A stretch of DNA of 64,000 bases from contig JBEHWI010000008.1 in assembly GCA_040217815.1 (NCBI GenBank), forward strand, positions 1 through 64,000, given 5' to 3'. Below are positions 52,834-61,750 of this stretch, piece after piece (the stretch's first letter is position 1; every line of letters begins with the position of its first letter). The position numbers and the translations under genes are program-made. Below the pieces are notes generated by a model. It had not been told where the DNA came from. It made no database searches and saw only the letters and a list, made by a program, of their open reading frames with translations. Source of the DNA: UBA5314 sp040217815 (lineage in GTDB: Bacteria > Bacillota > Syntrophomonadia > Syntrophomonadales > Syntrophomonadaceae).

Positions 52834-54009
52834 CTATTTCTCCACTTCAGGTAAAAAGCTGTTGCCAGCCAGATCTTTAGCGGGCACTCCCAGGTATTCG
52901 GCAATGGTCTGCCCAATATCAGCAAAGCTGCTTCTGGTTTCCAGGTCTACACCGGACTTGAAATGAGGCCCATAGACCAGAAGCGGAACCAACTCCCGGG
53001 TGTGATCGGTGCTGTAGCTGACCGTAGGATCGCAGCCGTGATCAGCGCTGATTATCAGAAGGTCATCTTCCTTAAGCCCCTTAAGTATACCGGGCAGGCT
53101 CTGATCAAATTCGGCCAGGGCCGTAGCGTAGCCCTGCGGGTCGCGGCGGTGTCCGAAGCTCTGATCGAAATCCACCAGGTTGGCAAAAACCAGGCCCGAG
53201 TAGTTGTTGGCAAGCTCGTCCAACACCCGCTCAATCGCGCCCTGGTTGCTCTCCACAGGGTGGGTTTCGCTGATGCCGCTTCCGGCAAATATATCGTAAA
53301 TCTTACCTACCCCAACTACCCGCTGCCCCGCTGCCTGAACGAGATTCAGCAGGCTGGGGGGCGGAAGCAGAGAAAAATCATGGCGATGGGCGGTTCGCGT
53401 AAAATGACCGGGACTGCCGATAAACGGCCGGGCTATAACCCTGCCCACAGCATGTTCACCGGTCAGCATTTCCCGGGCGATTTTGCACATCTGATAGAGC
53501 TCGGCAAGGGGTATGGCTTCCTCGTGAGCAGCAATCTGAAAGACGCTATCAGCCGATGTATAAACTATCGGGAAACCGGTATTCATGTGTTCCTGCCCTA
53601 AACGGGCGATGATCTCGGTGCCAGAAGCCACTTCGTTGCCCAGAGTTTTGCGCCCGATGCGCCTTTCAAACTCGGCAATCAATTCAACCGGGAAGCCCTG
53701 GGGGTAGGTGGGAAAAGGGCGGCTTAGCACGATGCCCATCATCTCCCAGTGCCCGGTGGTGGTGTCTTTGCCCGCCGAGCGCTCCTGCATTTTTCCGAAT
53801 GATGCTTGAGGTGCGAGGCTGGGCTCCACCCCCTCAATAGGGGCTATGTTGCCCAAACCCAGCGATTGTAGATTAGGCAGCCTAAGGCCGCCCACCGCAT
53901 GGGCCATATTGCCGAGGGTGTTGCAGTCATGATCGCCAAAGAGCTCGCAGTCAGGAGCAGCACCAATCCCGCAGCTGTCAAGAATTATTAGGATAACCCG
54001 GTTGTTCAT
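52834..54009 (-). CDS. deoB: Phosphopentomutase
   Basis: 391 residues, alkaline-phosphatase fold. ILDSCGIGAAPD with the metal Asp near residue 9, SAGKDTTTGHWEMMGI with the phosphorylated Thr near 85, and IISADHGCDPT near 320 are typical. It interconverts (deoxy)ribose-1-P and 5-P. Confidence 0.95.
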   Translation of the reverse strand: MNNRVILIILDSCGIGAAPDCELFGDHDCNTLGNMAHAVGGLRLPNLQSLGLGNIAPIEGVEPSLAPQASFGKMQERSAGKDTTTGHWEMMGIVLSRPFPTYPQGFPVELIAEFERRIGRKTLGNEVASGTEIIARLGQEHMNTGFPIVYTSADSVFQIAAHEEAIPLAELYQMCKIAREMLTGEHAVGRVIARPFIGSPGHFTRTAHRHDFSLLPPPSLLNLVQAAGQRVVGVGKIYDIFAGSGISETHPVESNQGAIERVLDELANNYSGLVFANLVDFDQSFGHRRDPQGYATALAEFDQSLPGILKGLKEDDLLIISADHGCDPTVSYSTDHTRELVPLLVYGPHFKSGVDLETRSSFADIGQTIAEYLGVPAKDLAGNSFLPEVEK

Positions 54010-54022
54010 TATTCCCTACCTC

Positions 54023-54913
54023 CTATGCTCGCGGGTGATACCTTTGAAACACTTCCCGCAATCTACTTTTGGTGAGATGGGTATATATCTGAGTAGTTGA
54101 GATATCGGCATGTCCCAGCATTTCTTGCACAGCGCGCAGGTCCGCCCCATTCTCCAGGAGATGGGTGGCAAAAGAATGGCGCATGATGTGCGGGGTTACT
54201 TCCTTTTTGATCCCGGCCTGCTCGGCATAGGCAGCCAGGATTTTAAAAAAGCCCTGCCGGCTTAGAGGGTGGCCGTGGGCATTGACAAACAGGGTGCGTT
54301 CCAAATGGTTTCTCACCAGGTGATTGCGGGCTTGAGCCAGATAACGCTGGGTCCAGTCGATGGATGTCTGGTTGACAGGGATTATTCTCTCCTTGCGTCC
54401 CTTGCCCATGCAGCGCAGGAAGCCGGCCAGGGTGTTTATGTCCTCGATCTGCAAGGCCAAAAGTTCTGACACCCGGACGCCGGTGCCATACATGAGTTCC
54501 AACATAGCCCGGTCCCTCATTCCCAAAGCCCGGGTAACCTGGGGCTTAGACATTAGCAGGTCTACTTCTTCTATAGTCAGCACGTGGGGCAGGCGCCTCT
54601 TTATCTTGGGCGTCTCCAAGTCCACAGTGGGATTCTTCTGGGTCAGGCCCTCCAGCGACAAGAACTTGTAATAGGTCTTAAGAGCTGAAAGGAAGCGAGC
54701 GACAGTGGCACGATTAAGGCCGTTGTCCAGCTGCAGGCTCATATAGTCCATAATATGCTGCTTATTGAGCTCGTCCAGCCTGTTCTCCAGCCCCCGTTCA
54801 TCAAGGTATTGGAAAAACTTCTCCAGATCCCGCTTATAGGCAGCCAGGGTGTTGGCGGACAAGCCTTTTTCGAAATTTAAGTAATCGAGGAAGGCGGACA
54901 GATACAAGGTCAA
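54023..54913 (-). CDS. xerD: Tyrosine recombinase XerD
   Basis: 296 residues. Catalytic residues lie in GTGVRVSELLAL (Arg), HIMRHSFATHLLENGADL (His, Arg), LGHADISTTQIYTH (His, Tyr). N-terminal SAM-like domain reads YLSAFLDYLNFEKGLSANTL. It resolves chromosome dimers at dif. It is upstream of deoB, in the usual clostridial order. Confidence 0.93.
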   Translation of the reverse strand: MTLYLSAFLDYLNFEKGLSANTLAAYKRDLEKFFQYLDERGLENRLDELNKQHIMDYMSLQLDNGLNRATVARFLSALKTYYKFLSLEGLTQKNPTVDLETPKIKRRLPHVLTIEEVDLLMSKPQVTRALGMRDRAMLELMYGTGVRVSELLALQIEDINTLAGFLRCMGKGRKERIIPVNQTSIDWTQRYLAQARNHLVRNHLERTLFVNAHGHPLSRQGFFKILAAYAEQAGIKKEVTPHIMRHSFATHLLENGADLRAVQEMLGHADISTTQIYTHLTKSRLREVFQRYHPRA

Positions 54914-54975
54914 GGCGTTTCCTCCCGGCTTTTTTTATTATTCTTTTGACAGGTAAGGCTTATTCTCCTGCCCAA

Positions 54976-55287
54976 TACTCTGTTAATCCTAATTCTGTAT
55001 ATTGCTCGTCGAGTGAAATTTTTGTAGGGCAAGGCGGAGGGCGGCTTCTTGCCGTCCTGGCATCGGCGGCTCTTTGGCCTCCTGCCACCGCCGCACTAGT
55101 TCGTCCATAAACGTCGCCGCATTAGCCCGTCAATGGGCGTCTCGCGGCTCCATGCCGTCCTGGCATCGCCGCATTAGCCCGTCAATGGGCGTCAAATGAG
55201 TAATACTGGACGTATTGCGATTGACGACAACACAGTCATACGAAAATTTGACCGACGATAATATATAGAATTAGGGTTAACAGAGTA
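54976..55287 (+). repeat. MITE-like repeat, copy B (long form)
   Basis: 312 bp with terminal inverted repeats (TACTCTGTTAATCCTAATTC on the left; TACTCTGTTAACCCTAATTC as complement of the right), extending imperfectly through CGTCGAG. The core CGATTGACGACAAC is shared with copies A and C. A ~150-bp internal module (GCCGTCCTGGCATCGGCGGC onward) is present here and in C but not in A; it contains a 35-bp unit repeated twice. Confidence 0.85.
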
Positions 55288-55309
55288 CTTATACAACGTT
55301 TGCTGCCAG

Positions 55310-55570
55310 TTATTCCTCGGTGTAGAAATCCTGTATTTTAAAGACGAATCGATCCACCATCTGGTTGAATTTACTGCTGTTTTGCTCCTGTTCTACCCGC
55401 ATGGGATTGCCGCTGGGGGGGTCATCCTCAAACCAGCCGTTAAAAACCGGAACGTGCTCCAGGAAAATGCCGCTTAAAGTCGGGAAGGCCGCAGCCAGGG
55501 CTATAATCAGTAAGACAACGGTTAACAGACGCAGGACTTTACGCTTCCAATCGCTGATAATAATAAACAT
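55310..55570 (-). CDS. DUF4227/YqzK-like small membrane protein
   Basis: 86 residues with one membrane helix (LRLLTVVLLIIALAAAFP, residues 13-32) and a charged C-terminus facing out. It occupies the place of yqzK between spoIIM and xerD in Bacillus and relatives. Function unknown. Ends 22 bp from repeat B. Confidence 0.75.
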   Translation of the reverse strand: MFIIISDWKRKVLRLLTVVLLIIALAAAFPTLSGIFLEHVPVFNGWFEDDPPSGNPMRVEQEQNSSKFNQMVDRFVFKIQDFYTEE

Positions 55571-55588
55571 CTAAAACACCTCCACATT

Positions 55589-56224
55589 TTACATAAACAA
55601 ATTGAGCAGCCAGGGAGATAAATAGGCTTCTATAACCGCCCCCAGCAAAAAGAGAAGGAGAAAAACCAGCATCAACAACGTATAGCCGACCATTCGGCGC
55701 ATTAACCCGGGAAAACCGGAATGAGCGCCCTTTAGCACCTGCAGGGAGAAATTTATCGATATAACTCCCCAGACAATAAGTAGAGGTATGTAAACCAGGT
55801 TTTGCGGAAGTATGGCCAGGAGGCTTATTAAGACCCCTCCTCCGGCTTTCTCGCTTATTAAAAAACCCAACGTAAAACCGATGGAGAATCCGCGCAGGAA
55901 GACCACACCCAGAATCAATGGCAAACCGATCACGGTTAAACCCAGAAACCAGATGGCCAGGACCAGACGAGCCTGGTTGATAAAGGCCTGGATTAAAACA
56001 CTGGACCCCACAAAACTTCCGGTCATTTCTCCCTGGATATACTGATCGACCAGAGATAGAAGCTGGCTCTTTACCGCTGTGTCGACCCCTGGCACTTTAT
56101 AATTACCGAGGACTGCCCCGGCCAGAAATACGACAACCAGAAAGAAATATTGCCAGCGATTCTCACTTATGTGCCGTTTAATTAAATGCCTGTTCATAAT
56201 AAACCGGCTCCTTTGGCTGGGCAT
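55589..56224 (-). CDS. spoIIM: Stage II sporulation protein M
   Basis: 211 residues, five membrane helices. SENRWQYFFLVVVFLAGAVLG at the N-terminus, FLRGFSIGFTLGFLI in the middle and LPQNLVYIPLLIVWGVISIN after it are SpoIIM blocks. With SpoIID and SpoIIP it remodels septal peptidoglycan during engulfment. It is upstream of the YqzK-like gene with an 18-bp gap. Repeats B and C lie on either side of the pair. Confidence 0.93.
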   Translation of the reverse strand: MPSQRSRFIMNRHLIKRHISENRWQYFFLVVVFLAGAVLGNYKVPGVDTAVKSQLLSLVDQYIQGEMTGSFVGSSVLIQAFINQARLVLAIWFLGLTVIGLPLILGVVFLRGFSIGFTLGFLISEKAGGGVLISLLAILPQNLVYIPLLIVWGVISINFSLQVLKGAHSGFPGLMRRMVGYTLLMLVFLLLFLLGAVIEAYLSPWLLNLFM

Positions 56225-56293
56225 TAATCGCGAATTTTACAGCAGCAGGCTGTACAAATATTAAAGCAGCCGTTTCAACACGGGCGTCCCAAG

Positions 56294-56605
56294 TAGTTAG
56301 TTAAACCTAATTCTATATGTTATCGTCGGCTAAATTTTCGCATGACTGCGTTGTCGTCAATCGCAATACGTCCAGTATTACTCATTTGACGCCCATGGAC
56401 GGGCTAATGCGGCGATGCCAGGACGGCATGGAGCCGCGAGACGCCCATTGACGGGCTAATGCGGCGACGTTCATGGACGAACTAGTGCGGCGGTGGCAGG
56501 AGGCCAAAGAGCCGCCGGTGCCAGGACGGCAAGAAGCCGCCCTCCGCCTTGTCCTGCAATAATTTTCCTCGCCGAGTAATACACAGAATTAGGCTTAACA
56601 CACTA
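56294..56605 (-). repeat. MITE-like repeat, copy C (long form, inverted relative to B)
   Basis: 312 bp, the same length as copy B and over 90% identical to its reverse complement by eye. Terminal sequences TAGTTAGTTAAACCTAATTC (left) and TAGTGTGTTAAGCCTAATTC (complement of right). It carries the long internal module as in B. It lies in the intergenic space upstream of spoIIM; no ORF is seen. Confidence 0.85.
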
Positions 56606-56660
56606 CTAGGAAATAATATTTCTTGTCCATGCACTTTATGCCCAAAGCAGAAAATAATAA

Positions 56661-56679
56661 ACCTCCCGCTCCGGGAGGT
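56661..56679 (-). terminator. Intrinsic terminator of CBS-PPase gene
   Basis: ACCTCCCG / CGGGAGGT with a GAG loop, then TTATTATTTT on the minus strand. Confidence 0.85.
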
Positions 56680-56709
56680 GCAAGAGTTTATATTTTATTG
56701 TTCAAATAA

Positions 56710-58065
56710 TTAGCCGAGCAGTTCTTTGCGGCGCAGTGCATCATATATGACAGGCAGGATCTGCTTCTTGCGGGACATCACCCCGGGCAGGTAGATACGG
56801 TTTTGCCCTGACGTGCTTCCCATGGCCTGATCAAGCAGGAAGCGCTCCCGACCGGCAATCAACAACTCGCTGGACTCTTCCAATATGTCGGTCAACATCA
56901 GACACATAAAGGCATATCCCCGCTCCTGGCAGAGCGTCTCCATCACGTCAAAGAAGGCCGCTTTTCTGCCTTCCAGGCCGGATACGTCAATGGTCTCAAT
57001 CTGAGCCACCGCAAAGAGCAGATCCCCGCTGCTGTATTCCTTGAGGTCTGAACCCAATAATTCGCGTTCATCCCTACCGCCCAATTGCATAGCCTGGGAG
57101 AAGATCTGTTTCCCCCACTCGATCGGATTTAACCCTGAAACCCTTTCCAGGTAGGCCGCTACTTTTTGGTCCTTGGGACTGGTGGTGGGAGACCGGAAAA
57201 TGAGAGTGTCGGATAAAATGCCTGATAGGAGCAGTCCGGCTATATTTTTGTCAAGGGTTAGCGAACTGTCCAAAAACCGTTCTGCCACCAGGGTCGAAGT
57301 TGATCCCACCGGTTCATTGTGAAAATAAATGGGCGAAATGGTCTGCAGATCGCCCACCCGGTGGTGGTCAATTATCTCCAGGATCTCAGCCTGTTCCACG
57401 CCGTCCACCGCCTGTTGTTTTTCATTGTGGTCCACCAGGATTAATCGTTTCCTCTTCATCTGCAGCAAGTGGTAACGAGATATCATTCCCAGGTAGCTGT
57501 TCTTTTCGTCAACCACCGGATAATTACGAAAGCGGGACTTTAGCATCTGTTTGCGCGCTTCCTCAACCGGGTCCTCCGGTTCGAATACTACCAGATCACG
57601 GCTTTTCATTATTTGTCCAACCTTCTGCTGCAAGACCCGGCTCAGGATCTGGGGACTCTGCTCAACAGCTGCATCGTCTCCCAGGTTTTCCATAAAGATC
57701 AAAGCCACGTCTCCGATCGTGAGCAAGCCCAAAAACTTGCCGGCTTCATTGAGAACCGGAACCGTCTTGATTTTTTGCTCACGCATCATCCGGCTCAATT
57801 CAACCAGGCTGGTTTCGGGATGCACATGCGGGAGCTGCTGGTCATCCAATAGATCCTCAACCGTATTGGCTACGCTTTTTAACCACAAAGGTTTTTCGAA
57901 ACCCAGAGCATTTAAAACGTAAATTGCCTCATCATTCAATTCGCCTGCCACCGCAGCCTGAAATAAACCTTCGCCACTGGCCTGCTTGTATGCCTGGTAC
58001 CCGATAGCCGATGCTACCGAATCCAGATCCGGATTTTTATGCCCGATTATATAAACTTGTTTCAT
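56710..58065 (-). CDS. Manganese-dependent inorganic pyrophosphatase with CBS domains (family II)
   Basis: 451 residues. DHH-type metal motifs are YIIGHKNPDLDSVASAIGY (residues 5-23), LILVDHNE near 208 and IIDHHRVGD near 230; the DHHA2 C-terminus follows. Two CBS motifs (KIKTVPVLNEAGKFLGLLTI and RFRNYPVVDEKNSYLGMISR) are inserted after residue 70. No DRTGG domain fits between them. CBS domains let adenine nucleotides control PPi hydrolysis. Confidence 0.9.
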   Translation of the reverse strand: MKQVYIIGHKNPDLDSVASAIGYQAYKQASGEGLFQAAVAGELNDEAIYVLNALGFEKPLWLKSVANTVEDLLDDQQLPHVHPETSLVELSRMMREQKIKTVPVLNEAGKFLGLLTIGDVALIFMENLGDDAAVEQSPQILSRVLQQKVGQIMKSRDLVVFEPEDPVEEARKQMLKSRFRNYPVVDEKNSYLGMISRYHLLQMKRKRLILVDHNEKQQAVDGVEQAEILEIIDHHRVGDLQTISPIYFHNEPVGSTSTLVAERFLDSSLTLDKNIAGLLLSGILSDTLIFRSPTTSPKDQKVAAYLERVSGLNPIEWGKQIFSQAMQLGGRDERELLGSDLKEYSSGDLLFAVAQIETIDVSGLEGRKAAFFDVMETLCQERGYAFMCLMLTDILEESSELLIAGRERFLLDQAMGSTSGQNRIYLPGVMSRKKQILPVIYDALRRKELLG

Positions 58066-58154
58066 CGCTCCTTGTTCGGCACGAAGGCTTCCTTAAGCCC
58101 TCAAGCGCTCCCCCTTCTGAAGGTCTTGACATATTCTAGCATGAAATATGCTTA

Positions 58155-58170
58155 AGGGTTAACAGAGTAC
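58155..58170 (+). repeat. Solo repeat end matching copy B right terminus
   Basis: AGGGTTAACAGAGTAC is identical over 16 bases to the right end of the repeat at 55272-55288, without a partner nearby. It may be a remnant of the same family, or chance. Confidence 0.35.
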
Positions 58171-58311
58171 CAGACTCTTCTTTCCCCGATCCGGTTATAA
58201 TTGGATATAATAAGACTATTAAACTTGTGCAACCGTTCGTTTATCTATCAATTTGCCAACTACAAACCTTATCAATACAGGTCAACAAACTTACGGGGAG
58301 GGAATCAGGAA

Positions 58312-59430
58312 ATGATAAACGAGGAACGCCTGCAAAAGCTCTTCATTGAACTGGTAGAGATCGACTCTCCATCCGGGCATGAGGCCCGACTTCGCGACTT
58401 TCTTAAAAACATCTGGCAGCAGCGCGGCCTTTCAATAGAGGAAGATGAAACCGGTCAGAGGCTGGGTGGTGATTCAGGTAATATTTTAATCAGGATTCCC
58501 GGTACCACTCCGGGTCCGACAATATTGTTTTGTGCCCATATGGACACAGTTGAGCCGGGACGGGGAATAAAAGCGCGGCTTGACGGAGACGGCTATATCC
58601 GCAGCGCCGGGGAAACTATCTTGGGATCGGATGACAAGGTAGCCATAGCCGCACTGGTTGAAGCTTTCGACTGCCTGCGGGAAAACCAGTTGCCCTATCC
58701 AGACCTGGAATTATTGTTTACAGTCAGCGAGGAACAGGGGCTTTTGGGTTCAAAGGAATTCGATTTCTCCGGGCTTAAAGCCACCCTGGCCTATGTCCTA
58801 GATGACGGGCACCCTCCGGGTTCCATAGTGGTCCGCTCACCCTGCCAGAACGGGATGGAATATATAGTAAAGGGCCAGGCCGCCCACGCTGGAATGAACC
58901 CTGAAAAAGGCGTTAACGCCATTCAGGCGGCCGCCGCCGCCCTGGCGAAAATGCCCTGCGGAAGGATAGATGAGGAAACAACCTGCAATTTTGGTCTCAT
59001 TCAAGGCGGGACGGCCCGCAATATCGTTGCGGATTACTGCCAAATTAACGGTGAGGCCCGCAGCTTGAATGAAGGAAAACTGGAATCCTTAACCGAACAG
59101 CTCAAGTCTATCTTCGTTGCGGAAGTTGAACGCTACGGAGCTTCGGCTCAGGTAAATGTCAAGTTCCTATACCCGGCGGTAACCCTAGACGCAAGTCAGG
59201 AGGTTTGCCGGCTCGCTCAAAAAGCAGCCTCCCGGGTTGGTTTGCCCTGCCAGGAAGTAAGCACCGGTGGCGGCAGCGATGCCAGCATTATAAACGGGCA
59301 CGGCATTCCTTGTGCCAATTTGTCGGTCGGAATGCAGGAAGTTCACACCTGTAAGGAGCAGATCGCCATTGAGGACATGTCACGGGTGACCCGGTGGATT
59401 GTAGCCATAATCCAGGAAGCCGCACAATAA
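58312..59430 (+). CDS. M20 family peptidase (PepT-like tripeptidase)
   Basis: 372 residues from ATG 58312 (GGGGAGGGAATCAGGAA upstream); the frame opens 37 codons earlier without a ribosome site. Zinc sites are ILFCAHMDTVEPG near residue 75, TILGSDDKVAIAAL near 105, FTVSEEQGLLGSKEF near 140 and SDASIINGHGIPCANL near 325. QAAHAGMNPEKGVNAI lies in the dimerisation domain. It belongs to the PepT-like subgroup; substrate probably short peptides. Confidence 0.88.
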   Translation: MINEERLQKLFIELVEIDSPSGHEARLRDFLKNIWQQRGLSIEEDETGQRLGGDSGNILIRIPGTTPGPTILFCAHMDTVEPGRGIKARLDGDGYIRSAGETILGSDDKVAIAALVEAFDCLRENQLPYPDLELLFTVSEEQGLLGSKEFDFSGLKATLAYVLDDGHPPGSIVVRSPCQNGMEYIVKGQAAHAGMNPEKGVNAIQAAAAALAKMPCGRIDEETTCNFGLIQGGTARNIVADYCQINGEARSLNEGKLESLTEQLKSIFVAEVERYGASAQVNVKFLYPAVTLDASQEVCRLAQKAASRVGLPCQEVSTGGGSDASIINGHGIPCANLSVGMQEVHTCKEQIAIEDMSRVTRWIVAIIQEAAQ

Positions 59431-59433
59431 GTA

Positions 59434-59559
59434 TTAATGTAGGTTCAGGCGTATAAGCTCCAGCAAGGTTGTATCCGGCGGGTATTGATGTAAAAAGCTC
59501 AAGATATCCTGAAATCGTCCCTGAATAAATACGCCATGGGCATATATCTGCATCTGCAT
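59434..59559 (-). CDS. Small unannotated ORF (41 residues), hypothetical
   Basis: ATG-GTG-free frame of 41 codons starting MQMQIYAHGVFIQGRFQDIL and ending ELIRLNLH, with AGAGGTG six bases before the ATG. It lies in the gap between the M20 peptidase and NUDIX genes on the opposite strand. No family is recognised. The sensible amino-acid mix and ribosome site favour a real gene; the short length leaves doubt. Confidence 0.45.
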   Translation of the reverse strand: MQMQIYAHGVFIQGRFQDILSFLHQYPPDTTLLELIRLNLH

Positions 59560-59621
59560 TTTTTTCACCTCTGAAGCAGTGTATGCATAGTTCGCCCAAA
59601 CCATACAAGGAGGTTATACTT

Positions 59622-60167
59622 TTGGATTTTACAGAAAAAACCCTGGAATCGACCGCCATATTTGAAGGGAAAATAGTTAAACTGCGGGTTGAGCGAGTAG
59701 CTTTGCCAGACGGACGGGAAGGCACCCGGGAAATTGTGGACCACCGGGGCGCGGTGGCTATAGTAGCTCTCGATGAGAATGGCGACATTATACTAGTTCG
59801 GCAATATCGCAAGGCCCTGGAACTAACCACCCTGGAAATACCGGCCGGGACCCTGGAAGACTGCGAAGACCCGCTGGCCTGCGCCCGCCGTGAACTGGAA
59901 GAAGAAATAAAAATGAAGGCGGCCCACTGGGAAAAAATCCTCGATTATTACAGCGCCCCGGGTTTTTGCAATGAAATACTGCATCTTTACCTGGCCCGGA
60001 ATCTATCCGAAAGCTTTGCCGAAGCCGATGAAGACGAATTCCTGGAAGTAGTCAAGCTCCCCCTGGCAACCGCGTACCGATATATATTCGAAGGCAGGAT
60101 AGTGGACGGCAAAAGCATCATTGGCATTCAACACGCCTTTTTAGCTCTTAAAGGCGAGAATCTGTGA
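59622..60167 (+). CDS. NUDIX hydrolase, ADP-ribose pyrophosphatase family
   Basis: 181 residues from TTG 59622, after CAAGGAGG. The NUDIX box is GTLEDCEDPLACARRELEEE, with IKM after it; the Gly of the canonical EExGU end is Lys here. Upstream strands RGAVAIVALDENGDIILVRQYR are those of ADP-ribose pyrophosphatases (NudF). The stop overlaps the EndoQ start by four bases (GTGA). This pair commonly precedes spoIIM/xerD in clostridia. Confidence 0.9.
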   Translation: MDFTEKTLESTAIFEGKIVKLRVERVALPDGREGTREIVDHRGAVAIVALDENGDIILVRQYRKALELTTLEIPAGTLEDCEDPLACARRELEEEIKMKAAHWEKILDYYSAPGFCNEILHLYLARNLSESFAEADEDEFLEVVKLPLATAYRYIFEGRIVDGKSIIGIQHAFLALKGENL

Positions 60168-61342
60168 AGACATACTTCGCCGATCTCCATGTGCATATCG
60201 GGCAAGCTGGACACCAGGCGGTCAAGATAACTGCCTCCCGCGATCTGCAGTTGAAAACCCTGCTGTACCGCGATGCCCCTCTGAAGGGCCTGGATATAAT
60301 AGGTGTGGTCGATGCCGCCTGTACTCCGGTAGAACGGGAAATCACCGAATTGGTCAGACAGGGTGACTTGCAAGAGCTGGCGGCCGGGGGTTTTTTAGCC
60401 AGGAATGGGGTTTTGCTCATCACCGCGGCTGAAGTTGAAAGCACTGAAGGGGTTCATTCCATTATTTACATGCCCTCCCTGGACAGCATACACACCTATC
60501 AGAAGTACCTGGGCAGCCGGGTCAAAAACCTCTCCTTGTCGACGCAAAAAGCGGCCACCAACATCAGAGAACTCATCAATCTGAGCATTTTACTTGAAGG
60601 GATATACTGCCCGGCCCATGCCTTTACCCCCCACAAGGGGGTCTACGGCTGCTGTACAGCCAGCCTGGAACAACTGCTGGAGCGGGATTTTACCTGTATT
60701 AAAGTTCTGGAGCTCGGTTTAAGCTCTGATTCGGATATGGCCGACCTTTTGTCGGAATGCCGGCATTTCAATTTTCTTTCCAATTCCGATGCCCATTCGC
60801 CAGCCAACCTGGGGCGCGAATACAATCTACTGCGCATGCGGGAAAAAAACTTTGCCGAATTAAAGCTCTGCCTGGAAAACCGGGAGGGGCGCAAGATCAT
60901 AGCCAATTACGGCATGGACCCGCTCATGGGTAAATACCACCGCAGCTATTGCCCGTCATGCGACCTTATTATAGAATTGCCGGCCCCGGTTCAGGCCTGT
61001 CCCGAGTGCCAAAGCACCGGCCTGATAAACGGGGTTTATGATCGGATTATCGAGATCAAGAACTATGAAGAACCCCATCATCCCCTCTTCCGGCCGATCT
61101 ATAATTACCGGGTGCCTTTGCGGCAGCTGCCGGGTGTGGGAGCCAAGAAGTACCAGGCGTTGCTGCAGGCCTTTGGCAGTGAAATCGAGCTCCTGGAACG
61201 AACGGAAATCGAGAAAATTGCCAGAGTAGGCGGAAGTGATCTGGCCAGGATCATCCAAAGCATGCGGCAGGAGCGCCTCCCCATCAAACCTGGTGGCGGT
61301 GGCCGCTATGGCAAGGTGGCGCCTTTGAAAGATTGGAGATAA
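60164..61342 (+). CDS. Endonuclease Q-like PHP protein
   Basis: 392 residues, GTG start. PHP metal site: FADLHVHIGQ at the start, GVVDAACTP near residue 45, TAAEVESTEG near 90, CPAHAFTPHKGVYG near 150, SNSDAHSPANLG near 205. A zinc finger (CPSCDLIIELPAPVQACPEC near 270) and a helix-hairpin-helix (LPGVGAKKYQALLQAFGSE near 330) follow. EndoQ cuts 5' of deaminated bases and abasic sites in DNA. Confidence 0.87.
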   Translation: MKTYFADLHVHIGQAGHQAVKITASRDLQLKTLLYRDAPLKGLDIIGVVDAACTPVEREITELVRQGDLQELAAGGFLARNGVLLITAAEVESTEGVHSIIYMPSLDSIHTYQKYLGSRVKNLSLSTQKAATNIRELINLSILLEGIYCPAHAFTPHKGVYGCCTASLEQLLERDFTCIKVLELGLSSDSDMADLLSECRHFNFLSNSDAHSPANLGREYNLLRMREKNFAELKLCLENREGRKIIANYGMDPLMGKYHRSYCPSCDLIIELPAPVQACPECQSTGLINGVYDRIIEIKNYEEPHHPLFRPIYNYRVPLRQLPGVGAKKYQALLQAFGSEIELLERTEIEKIARVGGSDLARIIQSMRQERLPIKPGGGGRYGKVAPLKDWR

Positions 61343-61360
61343 AAAAAGTATGGGCAGTCT

Positions 61361-61636
61361 TTAGTCATAATCGGGATCGGGGTAGGCGGCCTGGCCGCCA
61401 TACCGTTCTTTTAACTTCTCCTGTTCTTCAATGAGCACCGCGTAATTGTAGACTACTCCGGGAACTTCTTCAACGTACACGTATATTCGGTTGGTTTCCT
61501 GCGGGCAATCTAGATTGAGTTCCACTTTGGCTATCGTCGCCATTCCCCCGTGAACATCGTCTTCACCATGATCCATGTATAAACTGCTCGGAATATATAT
61601 CTTTTCTCCTACTTCAGGTATTTTCACTTCAATCAC
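61361..61636 (-). CDS. Hypothetical 91-residue protein
   Basis: Acidic soluble protein with KIPEVGEKIYIPSSLYMDHG at the N-terminus, an apparent small beta-barrel, and tail AAYPDPDYD. CACAGGGAGGTGATTGA precedes the start. No family recognised. It converges on the EndoQ gene, 18 bp apart. Confidence 0.7.
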   Translation of the reverse strand: MIEVKIPEVGEKIYIPSSLYMDHGEDDVHGGMATIAKVELNLDCPQETNRIYVYVEEVPGVVYNYAVLIEEQEKLKERYGGQAAYPDPDYD

Positions 61637-61750
61637 CTCCCTGTGAAGCTCAGGTTATATTTTATCGAAGTTAATACTAAAGGCCCGTAATGATTCTAAA
61701 ACTTAAATAAAAACCATATTATCACCTGTTGGCAAGGAGGCAGTCTGGCA

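Noticed and set aside
55049..55195. Repeats in copy B considered as a CRISPR array
   Set aside because: Only two imperfect units, no regular spacers, no cas genes in the window.
59288..59830. 180-residue antisense ORF across the end of the M20 gene and the start of the NUDIX gene
   Set aside because: Overlaps two well-supported genes on the other strand and has no ribosome site; only the separate 41-codon frame in the gap is kept.
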